Assembly: GCA_038874075.1 (NCBI GenBank)
Contig: JAVZDD010000003.1
Span: 31,463 to 95,462 of the forward strand
Origin: Jingweiarchaeum tengchongense
Lineage (GTDB): Archaea > Nanobdellota > Nanobdellia > Jingweiarchaeales > Jingweiarchaeaceae
Direction: 5' to 3'
Length of the DNA: 64,000 bases
Of the stretch, positions 30,711-41,297 are shown piece by piece. The notes below the pieces were generated by a model that saw only the letters and a list, made by a program, of their open reading frames with translations, was not told the DNA's origin and ran no database searches. Within the stretch, counting starts at the first letter, position 1. Every line of letters begins with the position of its first letter. Made by a program: the position numbers and the translations under genes.

Positions 30711-30751
30711 ACGAATTAATTAATTTCTCTAAAATTATAAGTTTTGCTGAA

Positions 30752-31606
30752 TTATTTTATCCCTGCTGGAATTTCTAGATCAGTAACATTAACATAATCT
30801 ACCCTTTCGATGATGATATATCCTTCAGCATAACCTGCTTCGCTACCTGTCCTAATAATACTTTCTAATAAGATACCATGCTCGCTCTCAAAACAAATAG
30901 AAGCGTTTATATCCGGCATAAATTTTGTAGCATTTGGATATATTATCTCACCCAATTTCTTTATACCAATTGGGTTATAATAAAAACCAATTTTTTCACA
31001 ATTTTTTTCAGCAATCGTTTTGTTTCCAAGATACTTTATTTCAATTAATGGCAGTGAGGAAAAATATTTGTAGATATCTGGATTCAAAAGTTCTAAAATA
31101 TCCTTTCTTTTTATTGTGGATGTGCTGCAGTTCCACGGAAGCTCATCCAGACCAATACAACCAAGTGAAACATCACTGATATTTCCACGTGCACAATCAA
31201 TCACTTTACCTGCCTCTTCGTATGAAAATACTTCACATGGAATTGTATAGTTCTCTTGTGTTTTATTTCCAGAAATCATCCGAGCAATTTTAAACAACAT
31301 ATTAGAAATTTCTTCAAAACTGAAGTCCTTTGATATGTTTATCACCTTCATGCTTTTTCTTTCACCATTTTTTCTACTCAAATTAAATTCCAATTCAATT
31401 ACGTTCTCTGTAAAAGGATCATGTATCTTTAACACCATTCTACCATCCAAACTCAAAGATTCAGTTTCATTAAATTTTTTAGAAGCTTTATTCACTATGT
31501 TTCTAGCCTCGTTTGATTCTCTACTTAGGACAAAGATAAAACTACCAATTACTACAACACCCAACAGTAAAACTATAATGATGGGTACAATTGCTTTTTT
31601 GTTCAT
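30752..31606 (-). CDS. Membrane-anchored extracytoplasmic protein, unknown function
   Basis: 284 residues with an N-terminal span (AIVPIIIVLLLGVVVIGSFIFVL, about residues 5-27) and an external domain carrying many N-glycosylation sequons and about six cysteines. The pattern of strands (SLSLDGRMVLKIH ... GERKSMKVINIS ... AEGYIIIERVDYVNV) recalls LolA/LppX-like half-barrels seen in some archaeal lipoproteins, but this is only a resemblance. TATA-like AGATTTAAATG lies just before the start. It follows 16S on the same strand. Confidence 0.6.
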   Translation of the reverse strand: MNKKAIVPIIIVLLLGVVVIGSFIFVLSRESNEARNIVNKASKKFNETESLSLDGRMVLKIHDPFTENVIELEFNLSRKNGERKSMKVINISKDFSFEEISNMLFKIARMISGNKTQENYTIPCEVFSYEEAGKVIDCARGNISDVSLGCIGLDELPWNCSTSTIKRKDILELLNPDIYKYFSSLPLIEIKYLGNKTIAEKNCEKIGFYYNPIGIKKLGEIIYPNATKFMPDINASICFESEHGILLESIIRTGSEAGYAEGYIIIERVDYVNVTDLEIPAGIK

Positions 31607-31656
31607 AGTCTATTAATAATTTTTATCATTTAAATCTATTATTAGAAGAAATTGTC

Positions 31657-31669
31657 CTACTACTTAGTA
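31657..31669 (-). promoter_or_regulatory. Second copy of the 13-base rRNA-downstream element
   Basis: Minus-strand TACTAAGTAGTAG, identical to 24558-24570, 57-69 bases past the 3' end of 16S and upstream of 30752-31606. Confidence 0.3.
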
Positions 31670-31701
31670 GATTAAATTGAAACAAGTTTCAGAATAAAGT
31701 T

Positions 31702-31719
31702 TTGGTGCCTAACTAGAAA
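31702..31719 (-). other. 16S rRNA processing stem, 3' strand
   Basis: The minus strand TTTCTAGTTAGG then CACCAA pairs with TTGGTG, a three-base AAA bulge, then CCTAGCTAGAAA at 33281-33261. The bulge on the 5' strand is compatible with a relaxed bulge-helix-bulge cut site. Confidence 0.6.
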
Positions 31720-31725
31720 ATAAAA

Positions 31726-33244
<1,519 letters not shown>

Positions 33245-33260
33245 GCGCAAGGCCTACTTC

Positions 33261-33281
33261 TTTCTAGCTAGGTTTCACCAA
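33261..33281 (-). other. 16S rRNA processing stem, 5' strand
   Basis: Minus strand TTGGTG-AAA-CCTAGCTAGAAA. It pairs with 31702-31719 to enclose the whole 16S RNA, with AAA bulged. Confidence 0.6.
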
Positions 33282-33324
33282 CTACATTATACTGAGATAT
33301 CTTACCTCAGTACTCATGATTTTA

Positions 33325-33400
33325 GCCACAGATGGAGAACAGCTTTTCATAATTCGAATTTTATTCGAACTTCTAAGCCAACGCCGCCATTATCTGTGGC
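33325..33400 (-). other. Long hairpin in the 16S leader
   Basis: GCCACAGAT (33400-33392) pairs with ATCTGTGGC (33333-33325), closing a 76-nt element that holds an inner TTCGAAT/ATTCGAA hairpin. If the middle TATA at 33421-33436 is used, transcription would start almost exactly at its 5' edge. A separate leader RNA or a processing signal are both possible. Confidence 0.4.
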
Positions 33401-33404
33401 ATCC

Positions 33405-33457
33405 ATTTATAAATCTTACCCAATATATAAATCTTACGTTTTCCCTTATAAGCTTTT
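33405..33457 (-). promoter_or_regulatory. Tandem promoters of the 16S gene
   Basis: Three TATA-like boxes on the minus strand: AAAAGCTTATAAGG (33457-33444), GTAAGATTTATATATT (33436-33421) and GGTAAGATTTATAAAT (33420-33405). The last two share GTAAGATTTATA as a direct repeat. Multiple starts would suit a highly expressed rRNA gene. Confidence 0.5.
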
Positions 33458-33534
33458 CCCATCATTTTTCTCATTGACTCATCGTATCAAAATTTTTTTA
33501 AATCAAAATATAAGATTTAAAACTTGGTGAGAAC

Positions 33535-33624
33535 ATGGCAAAGAAAAAGGCAAAAAAGAAAAAACAACTTTACTACAAAGGTAAAGAAGTTAAATCTGAA
33601 GCAGTCAGTCCCTGTTGTAAATAA
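33535..33624 (+). CDS. 29-residue Lys-rich small protein
   Basis: ATG 33535 to TAA 33624 encodes MAKKKAKKKKQLYYKGKEVK and then a tail ending SPCCK. GGTGA is well placed five bases before the start, and TATA-like AAAATATAAG lies about 30 bases upstream. The C-terminus overlaps the convergent primase gene by 20 bases. It resembles small basic nucleic-acid-binding or ribosome-associated proteins in composition only; no family recognised. Confidence 0.5.
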   Translation: MAKKKAKKKKQLYYKGKEVKSEAVSPCCK

Positions 33625-34417
33625 AGTTTGGTATGCATTTTTTATTTTTTAATGGATCAAAATTTTCAATCTCTTTGAATTTCAGAGGAATACAAATCCT
33701 TGAGACCATTCCATGGAGTGAAAAAGGTAATCTAATCAATCGCATTTCACCGATCGTAACCCATTCATCAATTGCAAAACCCTTTTTCAAAATTTCGTCT
33801 GCAATTTTCTTCCTTTCTTCTTTCCTCAAGAAATATGCATTCTTATCAAGCACGTGTAAGTGAATTCCTCTTCCAGAATATGTAAGTTTTATTTTAGAGA
33901 AATTTTTTTTCAATTCATCATAAAGCTTGATTGCTTGTCTTTTCACAATACCAAACTCAAACATACAGAAACTGAGACCCTGTTTTTTCATCATCTTTTT
34001 TTCTATATCCCCATGGTACGGACATTTAACATTTTCAGGATCGATGTCAAACGCAAGTTCTTGTCCAATGAAATTCTTGCAATCAAAACATTTTTTATGC
34101 CCAAGTTCACATTTTCTGCAAATTTCCAATTTATCATATATATTTCTATCGTAATAAACACTCTCAGGTAAAAACCTCAATATTTTTCTTTTTAGATCAA
34201 ATAGATTTTTATGATCATCAATTATGATCGTGTCATTTGCTATTCTTTTGAATTCTTCTGGAAAGATTTTGGTGTGCCTACCAATGATGCAAGCAAAAAC
34301 TGTACTTTTCCTATCTTTTAACCAATTTGCTACGCCTTTTAAATTAAATTCATCCTCATAAAATTCTTTTCTTTCCTCGAGTGAAGAATATCTCATTCCT
34401 TTTGGCAATTTATACAT
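33605..34417 (-). CDS. priS: DNA primase small (catalytic) subunit, short form
   Basis: 270 residues, against about 330-350 for most archaeal PriS. Recognised by the metal-binding acidic motif ELAFDIDPE, the nucleotide-binding YSGRGIHLHV and the RLPFSLHG motif near the end. A Cys cluster (CRKC, CFDC, then CPYHGD) could bind zinc. It makes RNA primers for replication, normally with PriL, which is not in this window. It lies four bases downstream of the surface protein at 34422 on the same strand, an unexpected partner. The shortness is mostly C-terminal. Confidence 0.8.
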   Translation of the reverse strand: MYKLPKGMRYSSLEERKEFYEDEFNLKGVANWLKDRKSTVFACIIGRHTKIFPEEFKRIANDTIIIDDHKNLFDLKRKILRFLPESVYYDRNIYDKLEICRKCELGHKKCFDCKNFIGQELAFDIDPENVKCPYHGDIEKKMMKKQGLSFCMFEFGIVKRQAIKLYDELKKNFSKIKLTYSGRGIHLHVLDKNAYFLRKEERKKIADEILKKGFAIDEWVTIGEMRLIRLPFSLHGMVSRICIPLKFKEIENFDPLKNKKCIPNFIYNRD

Positions 34418-34421
34418 AGGA

Positions 34422-37400
34422 TCACTTCTTTGTTTTTTCAGCCCTTATCTTTTCAAGTTTTTCATTCAAAATTCTTATCTTGTTCTCCCTTTCAACAATA
34501 TCTTCTTGATATTTCCTCATCATATTCTCAAAGCTCTTCTCATCAATCATTCCCTTGTAATACTGCGCTTCAGTTTTTATCTTCAAATCCTTAAGTTTCT
34601 TAATTTCTTCTTCAAATTTTTTTATCTCCAACAAAGTTCTCTTTTCTTTGTAGAAAGGTAATCTTATCAAAATAGATCGATAAAAAATCGTGGTAACCAG
34701 AAGCCCAATGACAAAAAAATAAAAGTATTTTTCTAGAAATCCTTTCATCGTCTCTTGTGCTTTGATCACAATTACCTTTGTTCCATGATTTTCATACATG
34801 TCCAATGCATTGAAGCTTAATGTAAAATTACCAATCTCTTTTGTTGTATACTCAGTGGCGTAGATACCACCCTCTTGTTCTATCAGTGGAATGATACCTT
34901 GAGGAGAAAAAACAGATACATTTGCATTACTTACAACTTCACCATTTTCATAACTTAGCTTTACAACAATCTTAAATTTCTCTTCATATTTTACAATATC
35001 TTTTTCAGGAGACAATAACTGTAAAATTATGTTAGCTGGTAGTACAACAATTCTTGTGAAATTACCACCACCAAATGTTTTTCCCCCCTCATTTTTTATT
35101 ACCTGGACAGAAATCATCCAAAATCCAAGCGCATCATTATAATTAATCGTATAATTTCCATTATAAATTCCATTTTCAATCTCTAATAATGGAACCCCTA
35201 TTTTTTCTTGTCCATAAATAAATAAAGTGGCAGTTGCATTTGCCCCGCTTACTGGTAAATAGTTTGTTGTTACATTTACAGTGATATTTATCATTTCACC
35301 TCTTTTAAAATTCTGTTCAATTTCAGGTACTAAAAATGTCACATTGTAAATCGATGTACTCGAAAGCACAACTTCTTTCATCGAACTCCAACTTCCAGCA
35401 TTTCCAAAATTATCTGTTGCATCTACCTTTATTTCCCACATTCCTTCAGGGTCAGAAAAGCTTATCCAATATTGATAATCAAATCTACCATCTTGAGTGG
35501 TGTTCAATTTTTTTGATATGCTCCAATTCCCATTTTTGAATGTGATTATGACACTAAAATTATTTGTTTTATTGTCAGAATAAAAAACATTGCCAGCAAT
35601 GCGCATCAGTTCATTTTTCTCATAAACATCCTTATCCATCTGCACAAATATATTCAAATTTTGTTTTGTTGTGTAACAGCTTGTGATGATACAACCATAT
35701 GGACAATTTGTCCTTGATCTTTCTGCACAAACACCACCAATCGTTGGACAATACCTTTTGACGAGATAGCCAGCATTACAAACTTCAGGACAATCAGCAT
35801 CTGAACAACAATAAAGTTCACTGCACTTCTTTTCAACGCAGACATTGTTCACGCAAATCCTATTCGTTGGACATGGGCAGATTGTGCAATTAAATTCCCA
35901 GCTCCCAGATTTGCAAACCATTTGGTCTTTGCAAGTTCCTTGCGAATAACAAGTATAGTTGCTACAACACTCTGATAAGAAACAAAGATAGTAACCATCC
36001 AAACAACATTTTTTTGTATTTTTATTATAACAATAGCTACCACAGACTCCCTCTTCGATTGAATTTCCACAGCAACCATAACCACTAATCCAAGTATAAT
36101 TATAGAAAGAGCAGCAATTCGCATCGCTTTCAATGACTGATTCGTTACAACAATCTTTCGGGCAATTCAAACTTGTTTCCCCATTATCACAAATACCATC
36201 TCCACATGTAGCAGGAGGGATAATAATACTAAATGTTCTTTTTTCACTTTCTCTTAAATTTCCAGCCGTATCTCTACATTTAATATACCATGTGTGATTT
36301 CCAATCGATATCCCATTTATCGTGAAAGTAGTTAATGTATTATTGACCACAGATACATTTGTTTGGTTTAAACCCAAATCTAGAAATATATTACAAGTGA
36401 ATTTTGTGAACATATCATCTGTTGCGATAAAAGTGAAATTCAGGTTTTGTGATGTAGTTATAGTTGAATTTTCTGGTGAAATTAAATTGATTAAGGGCGC
36501 ATTGACATCACAAATGAACTTTAGTCCAATTATACTGTGATTCATGTTTCCAGAAGTATCGTTTGCCCATGTATCTGTCCAATTGTATTCTTTTGATTCA
36601 GCACATATTCCAATCCGATAGAATTCATCTCCATTTCTGTTCGTTGAATAATTTACACTATTTATCGTAAAATAAACAAGAGAAACATTCACATTATCTT
36701 TAACCGTCTGATTTAATTTTATTGCTGAATTGCTGATAGTGGGTGTGGCATTTGCATCCGGATAAATTATCGGCGCTTCTGTGTCTAGTGGTAAAATTGT
36801 AATTTGAACTTTTGAAGAGGCTGAAGTTGGTGAATCTGAATAAATCGAAGTGCCATTACAAGCAATTAAATTTGTTGATGGTTTGTTTGCCAATAGTGTT
36901 AAATTTATACTTTTTATTATATTTGGAGGCACAATTGTGATTAATTCCTTAGGATTTTTTTCTCCAGGTCCCAATAAAATATTTTTATATGGATCAGATT
37001 CAGAACCAATGATGTACCAATTAGTAATATTTGGTGCATATACAGCATAGGGATAGACAAAAATACAGGAGCCACCATCACAGATCATACTACAAGTAAT
37101 GTTATATGTTGAGCCGTTTATCCAGTTTTGTGGGGTTGTTGGGTAAGTGAGATTAACTTTTAAAAATCCAAGTGGTGTTTCTGGAACATCAACTTTACTT
37201 AGACAGGAATCACTTCCAAAGTAATGCGTAAATTGTTTTTGAGAGGAAGTCGGATTAAAGGCATATATCCTCTCTACTAATGTGTAGTTTGCTTCGACCC
37301 AATATGCTTCCACGTTACAAGTGCTGTTTATTTGTATAACATCGCTGCTAGAGATTTTTGTTTCCGTCGTCTTACAAATTTCATTAATTATACCTTCTTT

Positions 37401-37715
37401 CTCTTTGTACAATCCAAATGAAACATTTATTCCATAACCTCTAAAATATCCAGAGAAATTTATTTTCTCATTTATTAATATACCATTTGCACCTTCTGGA
37501 ACTTGCTTTCTGAAGGTTAAATTCACCGTACTATTTGGTTCTATTCTTATTGTGGTATTTTCGCACGTGCCTAAGCTTGGATATTCTCTACTCAAATACC
37601 AAGTGTATGGAAAAGTGCCAACACCAATTTCATAGTAGGTAGTAGTAGCATACGAGTATCTAATGAACGTAAGTAAAAATAAAAGTGAATATATCAGCAA
37701 GATATGCCTTCCCAT
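34422..37715 (-). CDS. Large Cys-rich type I surface protein with cytoplasmic coiled-coil tail
   Basis: 1,097 residues: signal peptide (about 1-23), beta domains, an Ig-like domain (LISPENSTITTSQNLNFTF ... NHTWYIKCRDTAGN), the motif CGDGICDNGETSLNCPKDCC, a Cys-dense block of about 170 residues (nearer residues 500-690), three further Ig-like domains, a membrane span (YFYFFVIGLLVTTIFY) and a helical tail. The tail (LKIKTEAQYYKGMIDEKSF and on) is clearly paralogous to the separate small protein at 44844-45161. Numerous sequons imply glycosylation. A 16-bp palindrome lies five bases before its start. Likely an adhesin or receptor with cytoplasmic coupling. Confidence 0.85.
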   Translation of the reverse strand: MGRHILLIYSLLFLLTFIRYSYATTTYYEIGVGTFPYTWYLSREYPSLGTCENTTIRIEPNSTVNLTFRKQVPEGANGILINEKINFSGYFRGYGINVSFGLYKEKEGIINEICKTTETKISSSDVIQINSTCNVEAYWVEANYTLVERIYAFNPTSSQKQFTHYFGSDSCLSKVDVPETPLGFLKVNLTYPTTPQNWINGSTYNITCSMICDGGSCIFVYPYAVYAPNITNWYIIGSESDPYKNILLGPGEKNPKELITIVPPNIIKSINLTLLANKPSTNLIACNGTSIYSDSPTSASSKVQITILPLDTEAPIIYPDANATPTISNSAIKLNQTVKDNVNVSLVYFTINSVNYSTNRNGDEFYRIGICAESKEYNWTDTWANDTSGNMNHSIIGLKFICDVNAPLINLISPENSTITTSQNLNFTFIATDDMFTKFTCNIFLDLGLNQTNVSVVNNTLTTFTINGISIGNHTWYIKCRDTAGNLRESEKRTFSIIIPPATCGDGICDNGETSLNCPKDCCNESVIESDANCCSFYNYTWISGYGCCGNSIEEGVCGSYCYNKNTKKCCLDGYYLCFLSECCSNYTCYSQGTCKDQMVCKSGSWEFNCTICPCPTNRICVNNVCVEKKCSELYCCSDADCPEVCNAGYLVKRYCPTIGGVCAERSRTNCPYGCIITSCYTTKQNLNIFVQMDKDVYEKNELMRIAGNVFYSDNKTNNFSVIITFKNGNWSISKKLNTTQDGRFDYQYWISFSDPEGMWEIKVDATDNFGNAGSWSSMKEVVLSSTSIYNVTFLVPEIEQNFKRGEMINITVNVTTNYLPVSGANATATLFIYGQEKIGVPLLEIENGIYNGNYTINYNDALGFWMISVQVIKNEGGKTFGGGNFTRIVVLPANIILQLLSPEKDIVKYEEKFKIVVKLSYENGEVVSNANVSVFSPQGIIPLIEQEGGIYATEYTTKEIGNFTLSFNALDMYENHGTKVIVIKAQETMKGFLEKYFYFFVIGLLVTTIFYRSILIRLPFYKEKRTLLEIKKFEEEIKKLKDLKIKTEAQYYKGMIDEKSFENMMRKYQEDIVERENKIRILNEKLEKIRAEKTKK

Positions 37716-37719
37716 AAAC

Positions 37720-37735
37720 TTACTTAATTAAGTAA
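37720..37735. promoter_or_regulatory. 16-bp perfect palindrome between divergent genes
   Basis: TTACTTAATTAAGTAA is self-complementary and lies between the ATG of the surface protein (37715) and the TATA box (GTATATATTTT, about 37737) of the KaiC-like gene starting at 37768. Binding could control both. Confidence 0.45.
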
Positions 37736-37767
37736 AGTATATATTTTTAGTTTTTCATTCTTAAATT

Positions 37768-38499
37768 ATGACACTTGTAAGTTCTGGAATTCCTGGACTC
37801 GATGAGCTGGTTTATGGCGGAATTGAAAGAGGTTCGATTGTTCTCGTGAGCGGCAGCTGTGGAGCCGGTAAAACGATATTTGGTATGCAATTTATTTATG
37901 AAGCATTAAACAGAGGTGAGAAATGTGCTTTTATTTCATTAGAAGAACCGGTTGAAAGAGTTAGAAAGTATTTTTCAAAATTTGGATATGAGATAAATAA
38001 ATTTGAGAAAGAGAAGAAACTCCTCATTCTACATATCGAACCAAATGAAATCGCTTCAAAAATTGAATTCCAGACAAAGAAAAAGAAGATGCTGGCAGTA
38101 AACATAAGACAGACACCGATATTCTTCTCAAAAGAAGATAAGATTGATCGGATCGTAATAGATTCAGTATCAGCGCTTGAATCAGCATTTACAGAAAAAA
38201 AGACATATCGTCTTTATATTCACGAGTTATTCAAAAATCTTCGTAGCACAGGAGCAACTTGTCTTGTTTTAACTGAGACATATGGAAAAGAGGATAGATA
38301 CAGTAGGAGTGGTGTCGAAGAATTCTTAGCAGATGGAGTCATCGTTCTATATCACTTCAAACATGGAAATCAAAGATTAAGGGCAATTGAAATAGTAAAA
38401 ATGCGTGGGAGCAAACATTCGAATAAGATAGTACCCTTCAATATCACTGAAAATGGTATAAAGGTATATCCAACAGAAGAGGTTTATACTAATCTTTGA
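37768..38499 (+). CDS. KaiC-like RecA-superfamily ATPase (copy 1)
   Basis: 243 residues, one RecA core. Walker A is GSCGAGKTIF (near residue 30), the ATP-binding GIPGLDELVYGGIERGS precedes it, EE follows at FISLEEP, and Walker B is RIVIDSVSAL. The end (RAIEIVKMRGSKHSN) carries the KaiC family K-R-H motif. Single-domain archaeal KaiC homologues are signalling or assembly ATPases (FlaH, GvpD and RadC-like types) rather than clock proteins. Little leader: the TATA box ends about 25 bases before the ATG. It converges with 38489-39172 by 11 bases. Confidence 0.85.
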   Translation: MTLVSSGIPGLDELVYGGIERGSIVLVSGSCGAGKTIFGMQFIYEALNRGEKCAFISLEEPVERVRKYFSKFGYEINKFEKEKKLLILHIEPNEIASKIEFQTKKKKMLAVNIRQTPIFFSKEDKIDRIVIDSVSALESAFTEKKTYRLYIHELFKNLRSTGATCLVLTETYGKEDRYSRSGVEEFLADGVIVLYHFKHGNQRLRAIEIVKMRGSKHSNKIVPFNITENGIKVYPTEEVYTNL

Positions 38500-39172
38500 A
38501 GAGTATGCCAATGAACTTTATTCCTTCTTTTGTTAACTTAAATTCGAACCAACTTGTTTCATGGAAGAATCCTTTTATGTAGAGAATTCTAAAAAATCTA
38601 CTTACACCTTCACTCTCATCACTAATTTTGAATTCAAATACCCCATCAAAAAAGTAACTTAACATGTCTATCACTTCTTTTGGATGTATTGTTTCTAGCA
38701 AAAAGAACGCACATATCTTATTCTCCTCGAATTTTTCGATCTGATCTTGGATGAATTTTAATGTCTGCTCAGCTCCGTTATATATAATTGATGTTGAGAG
38801 TGTATCAAAAAAGAAATAGAATTTACCTATTTCACTTATTTTTTCACTGATTAAAATACTGAGTTCATTCAAGTTTCTTATGTCAACTACATTTTCTTCA
38901 CCATGTTTTTTTGCCTCTGCACAAATGAAATAAAGCAAATTATTTTTTTCATACTCACTTAAATTCCAGTTAAATTCTCTCTTCACAATTTCTTTTATTT
39001 CTTCCGGCGAATCTTCAGTACAGACATAAACGCATTTTTTACCTTTGTCTAAAAAATCCTTCATCAAACTCAAACAGAAGGAGCTCTTACCGCTTCCGCT
39101 TGGTCCACGTAATAAATAAATGTCTTCTTTGAACCCACCTTGTATTAATTTGTTTAAGTCATTCAACACCAT
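38489..39172 (-). CDS. KaiC-like ATPase, divergent (copy 2)
   Basis: 227 residues with Walker A GPSGSGKSSFC and the following helix, CVYVCTEDSPEEIKE in the position of the KaiC EE motif, and Walker B FYFFFDTLSTS. The C-terminal part is divergent: the K-R-H motif of its neighbours is missing (only RFFRILYIKGFF), so activation may differ or it may be a partner lacking one function. Divergent from 39219-39908 across 46 bp. Confidence 0.75.
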   Translation of the reverse strand: MVLNDLNKLIQGGFKEDIYLLRGPSGSGKSSFCLSLMKDFLDKGKKCVYVCTEDSPEEIKEIVKREFNWNLSEYEKNNLLYFICAEAKKHGEENVVDIRNLNELSILISEKISEIGKFYFFFDTLSTSIIYNGAEQTLKFIQDQIEKFEENKICAFFLLETIHPKEVIDMLSYFFDGVFEFKISDESEGVSRFFRILYIKGFFHETSWFEFKLTKEGIKFIGILFKD

Positions 39173-39218
39173 GTTAAAATAAATAACTTATAAATATATA
39201 AAAAATGTTATTTTAGAT
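39173..39218. promoter_or_regulatory. Shared bidirectional promoter with flanking inverted repeat
   Basis: TAAAATAA (39175-39182) and TTATTTTA (39208-39215) flank a symmetric AT core, CTTATAAATATATAA, which can serve as TATA box for both divergent KaiC-like genes. Both transcripts would be nearly leaderless. Confidence 0.45.
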
Positions 39219-39908
39219 ATGGCAAGAGTACCAAGCGGTATTCCTGGTCTTGATAGGTTCATCGGCAATGGTTTTGTTCCAGGTTCTATAAACTTAGTGA
39301 CTGGAAAGACAGGAACTGGAAAATCAATTTTCTGCGGACAATTCATTTACAAAGGAGCAATGGATTACAACGAACCTGGAATTTACATCACAACAGAGCA
39401 AACAGCCAATGAACTTCGAGGTGATTTTAAAGAATCATTTGGTTGGGATTTTGCAATGCTAGAAAGAATGGGTAAAGTTGCGATACTTGAAGTTAAACCA
39501 TACGAGATTAGACCGCTGATAAACATATTGGAAAGTGTAATCACGAAGATAGGCGCAAGAAGGGCAGTTATAGATTCCGAAACTGTGTTCGGTCTTTACT
39601 TGAAAGATAAATACTTGGCAAGAAAGGAAATGTGGGAAGTGATGAATATATTAAAAGAATATGGTATTACAACACTTATCACTGCACAGATCCTTGAGGA
39701 GAGTGAGGGGTTAAGTAGGTTTGGCGTAATTGAATTTATGGTTGATTCAATCATCGTGCTTCGCTATATGGCATTAGCAGAAAAATTTAAAAGAAATTTA
39801 ACAATAAGAAAAATGAGAAGGACGAAGCACAGCGAAGAAATTCATCCGATTGTAATATCAAATCAAGGAATTGTTGTTTATTCTCCATCAGAAGCGCTGG
39901 GTAAGTGA
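39219..39908 (+). CDS. KaiC-like RecA-superfamily ATPase (copy 3)
   Basis: 229 residues, complete single core: GIPGLDRFIGNGFVPGS, Walker A GKTGTGKSIFC, ITTEQT in place of EE, Walker B RAVIDSETV and the C-terminal KMRRTKHSEEIHP. Closer to copy 1 than to copy 2. The stop abuts the stop of the oxidoreductase on the other strand. A regulatory or assembly ATPase; substrate unknown. Confidence 0.85.
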   Translation: MARVPSGIPGLDRFIGNGFVPGSINLVTGKTGTGKSIFCGQFIYKGAMDYNEPGIYITTEQTANELRGDFKESFGWDFAMLERMGKVAILEVKPYEIRPLINILESVITKIGARRAVIDSETVFGLYLKDKYLARKEMWEVMNILKEYGITTLITAQILEESEGLSRFGVIEFMVDSIIVLRYMALAEKFKRNLTIRKMRRTKHSEEIHPIVISNQGIVVYSPSEALGK

Positions 39909-41237
39909 TTAAATACTATTCATTATTCCGCGAGCAGCGATGATGCCAGTCGCGGCTGCACCAACGATTCCCCTACTCACTCCAGCGCCATCGCCAGCAA
40001 CATAAACATTTTTAATATTTGTCTCAAGATTCTTGTCTGTGATCACACGCATCGCGTAAAATTTTATTTCAGGCGCATACAATATTGTGGAATCGTCTGA
40101 GACACCAGGTATTACTCTGTCTAATTTGTCCAGACCTTCAACAATGTCGGTTACGATTCGATGTGGTAAAGCCATGCTTATATCACCTGGTGTGGCATCT
40201 AAGAGTGTTGGCGAAACATTACTTCTCTTTATTCTTTCCCATGTACTTCTCTTTCCAGATCTTAAATCAACAAGTCTTTGAATTAATGGTTTGCCGCCAC
40301 CAATTGTTGTTGTTAACTTAGCAATACTCTCACCATATGCATGTGTGTTTTCAACTGGTTGAGTCAAATTTACTTGGACAAGAAATGCGAAGTTTGTGTT
40401 TTGAGTTCTTATGTCCTTCCTAGAGTGACCATTTACCAAGACATATTTTTCATACTCTTCCTTTATTACATAACCATAAGGTGAAGTGCAAAATGTTCTT
40501 ACAAAATCATCATATGTTGGTGTTCTTATGTGGAACTTTGGATCCCAATTCACACTCGTTACTTCTTCCATCACTTTTGCCGGCACTTCCACTCTTACGC
40601 CGACATCAACAGGATTGAACTTTTTCTTTATTCCCAACTTTTCAGAAATTTTTTCGAGCCAATTTGAATTGCTTCTCCCACAAGCGATTATTAGTTTATC
40701 AAAATTTATCTTTTCATTTTTACCATTTCTTTTATATGACACGTATCGCTCTTTATTAATCACTAAATCAGTAGCTTCACAATTTATTAGAAATTTTACA
40801 CCATTTTTTTCCAATTTTGTTTTAATCGATTCGATTACTTTTGGTAAACAATCAGAACCAATATGGAGCTGGTCTGTTGGGATAAATTTTATCCCAGCTT
40901 TTATTGATCTCCTCTCAAGTTCATCTTCCATTCTCTTGTTATTTAAATCTTCATTCTCGACTCCGTTTTCAAGGAATATCTCTTTAATGTAATCTAATAA
41001 TTTTCTTGCTTCATCGTCATGCATAAATTCATATAAATTCCCGCCAACCATTGGACTAAAAATTAGCTTTCCATCTGAGAAAAGACCCGCACCACCAATA
41101 CCATAAAAAACATTTTGTGTCCTATCCTTAACATCATTCCCCTTTTCGAGGATGATGACTTCTATGTTTTTGTTCTTAGAAAGCTCATGTGCAGCAAATA
41201 GACCAGCAGGTCCAGCTCCAATGATGCAGACTCTCAA
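39909..41237 (-). CDS. FAD-dependent dehydrogenase (COG2509-like)
   Basis: 442 residues with an N-terminal Rossmann GAGPAGLFAAHEL, EKGNDVKDRT at the ribose-binding acid, GGAGLFSDGKL, and a second FAD-contact motif near the C-terminus (VYVAGDGAGVSRGIVGAAATG). This set is typical of the uncharacterised COG2509 dehydrogenases found across archaea and bacteria. No cysteine pair for disulfide chemistry and no fused partner domain. Substrate unknown. Probably cotranscribed with nothing in this window. Confidence 0.8.
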   Translation of the reverse strand: MRVCIIGAGPAGLFAAHELSKNKNIEVIILEKGNDVKDRTQNVFYGIGGAGLFSDGKLIFSPMVGGNLYEFMHDDEARKLLDYIKEIFLENGVENEDLNNKRMEDELERRSIKAGIKFIPTDQLHIGSDCLPKVIESIKTKLEKNGVKFLINCEATDLVINKERYVSYKRNGKNEKINFDKLIIACGRSNSNWLEKISEKLGIKKKFNPVDVGVRVEVPAKVMEEVTSVNWDPKFHIRTPTYDDFVRTFCTSPYGYVIKEEYEKYVLVNGHSRKDIRTQNTNFAFLVQVNLTQPVENTHAYGESIAKLTTTIGGGKPLIQRLVDLRSGKRSTWERIKRSNVSPTLLDATPGDISMALPHRIVTDIVEGLDKLDRVIPGVSDDSTILYAPEIKFYAMRVITDKNLETNIKNVYVAGDGAGVSRGIVGAAATGIIAARGIMNSI

Positions 41238-41297
41238 AGTATTCCCTCAATTTTCAAGAATTTACCAATATTTAAATTTTATTTAACACAATTTTTA

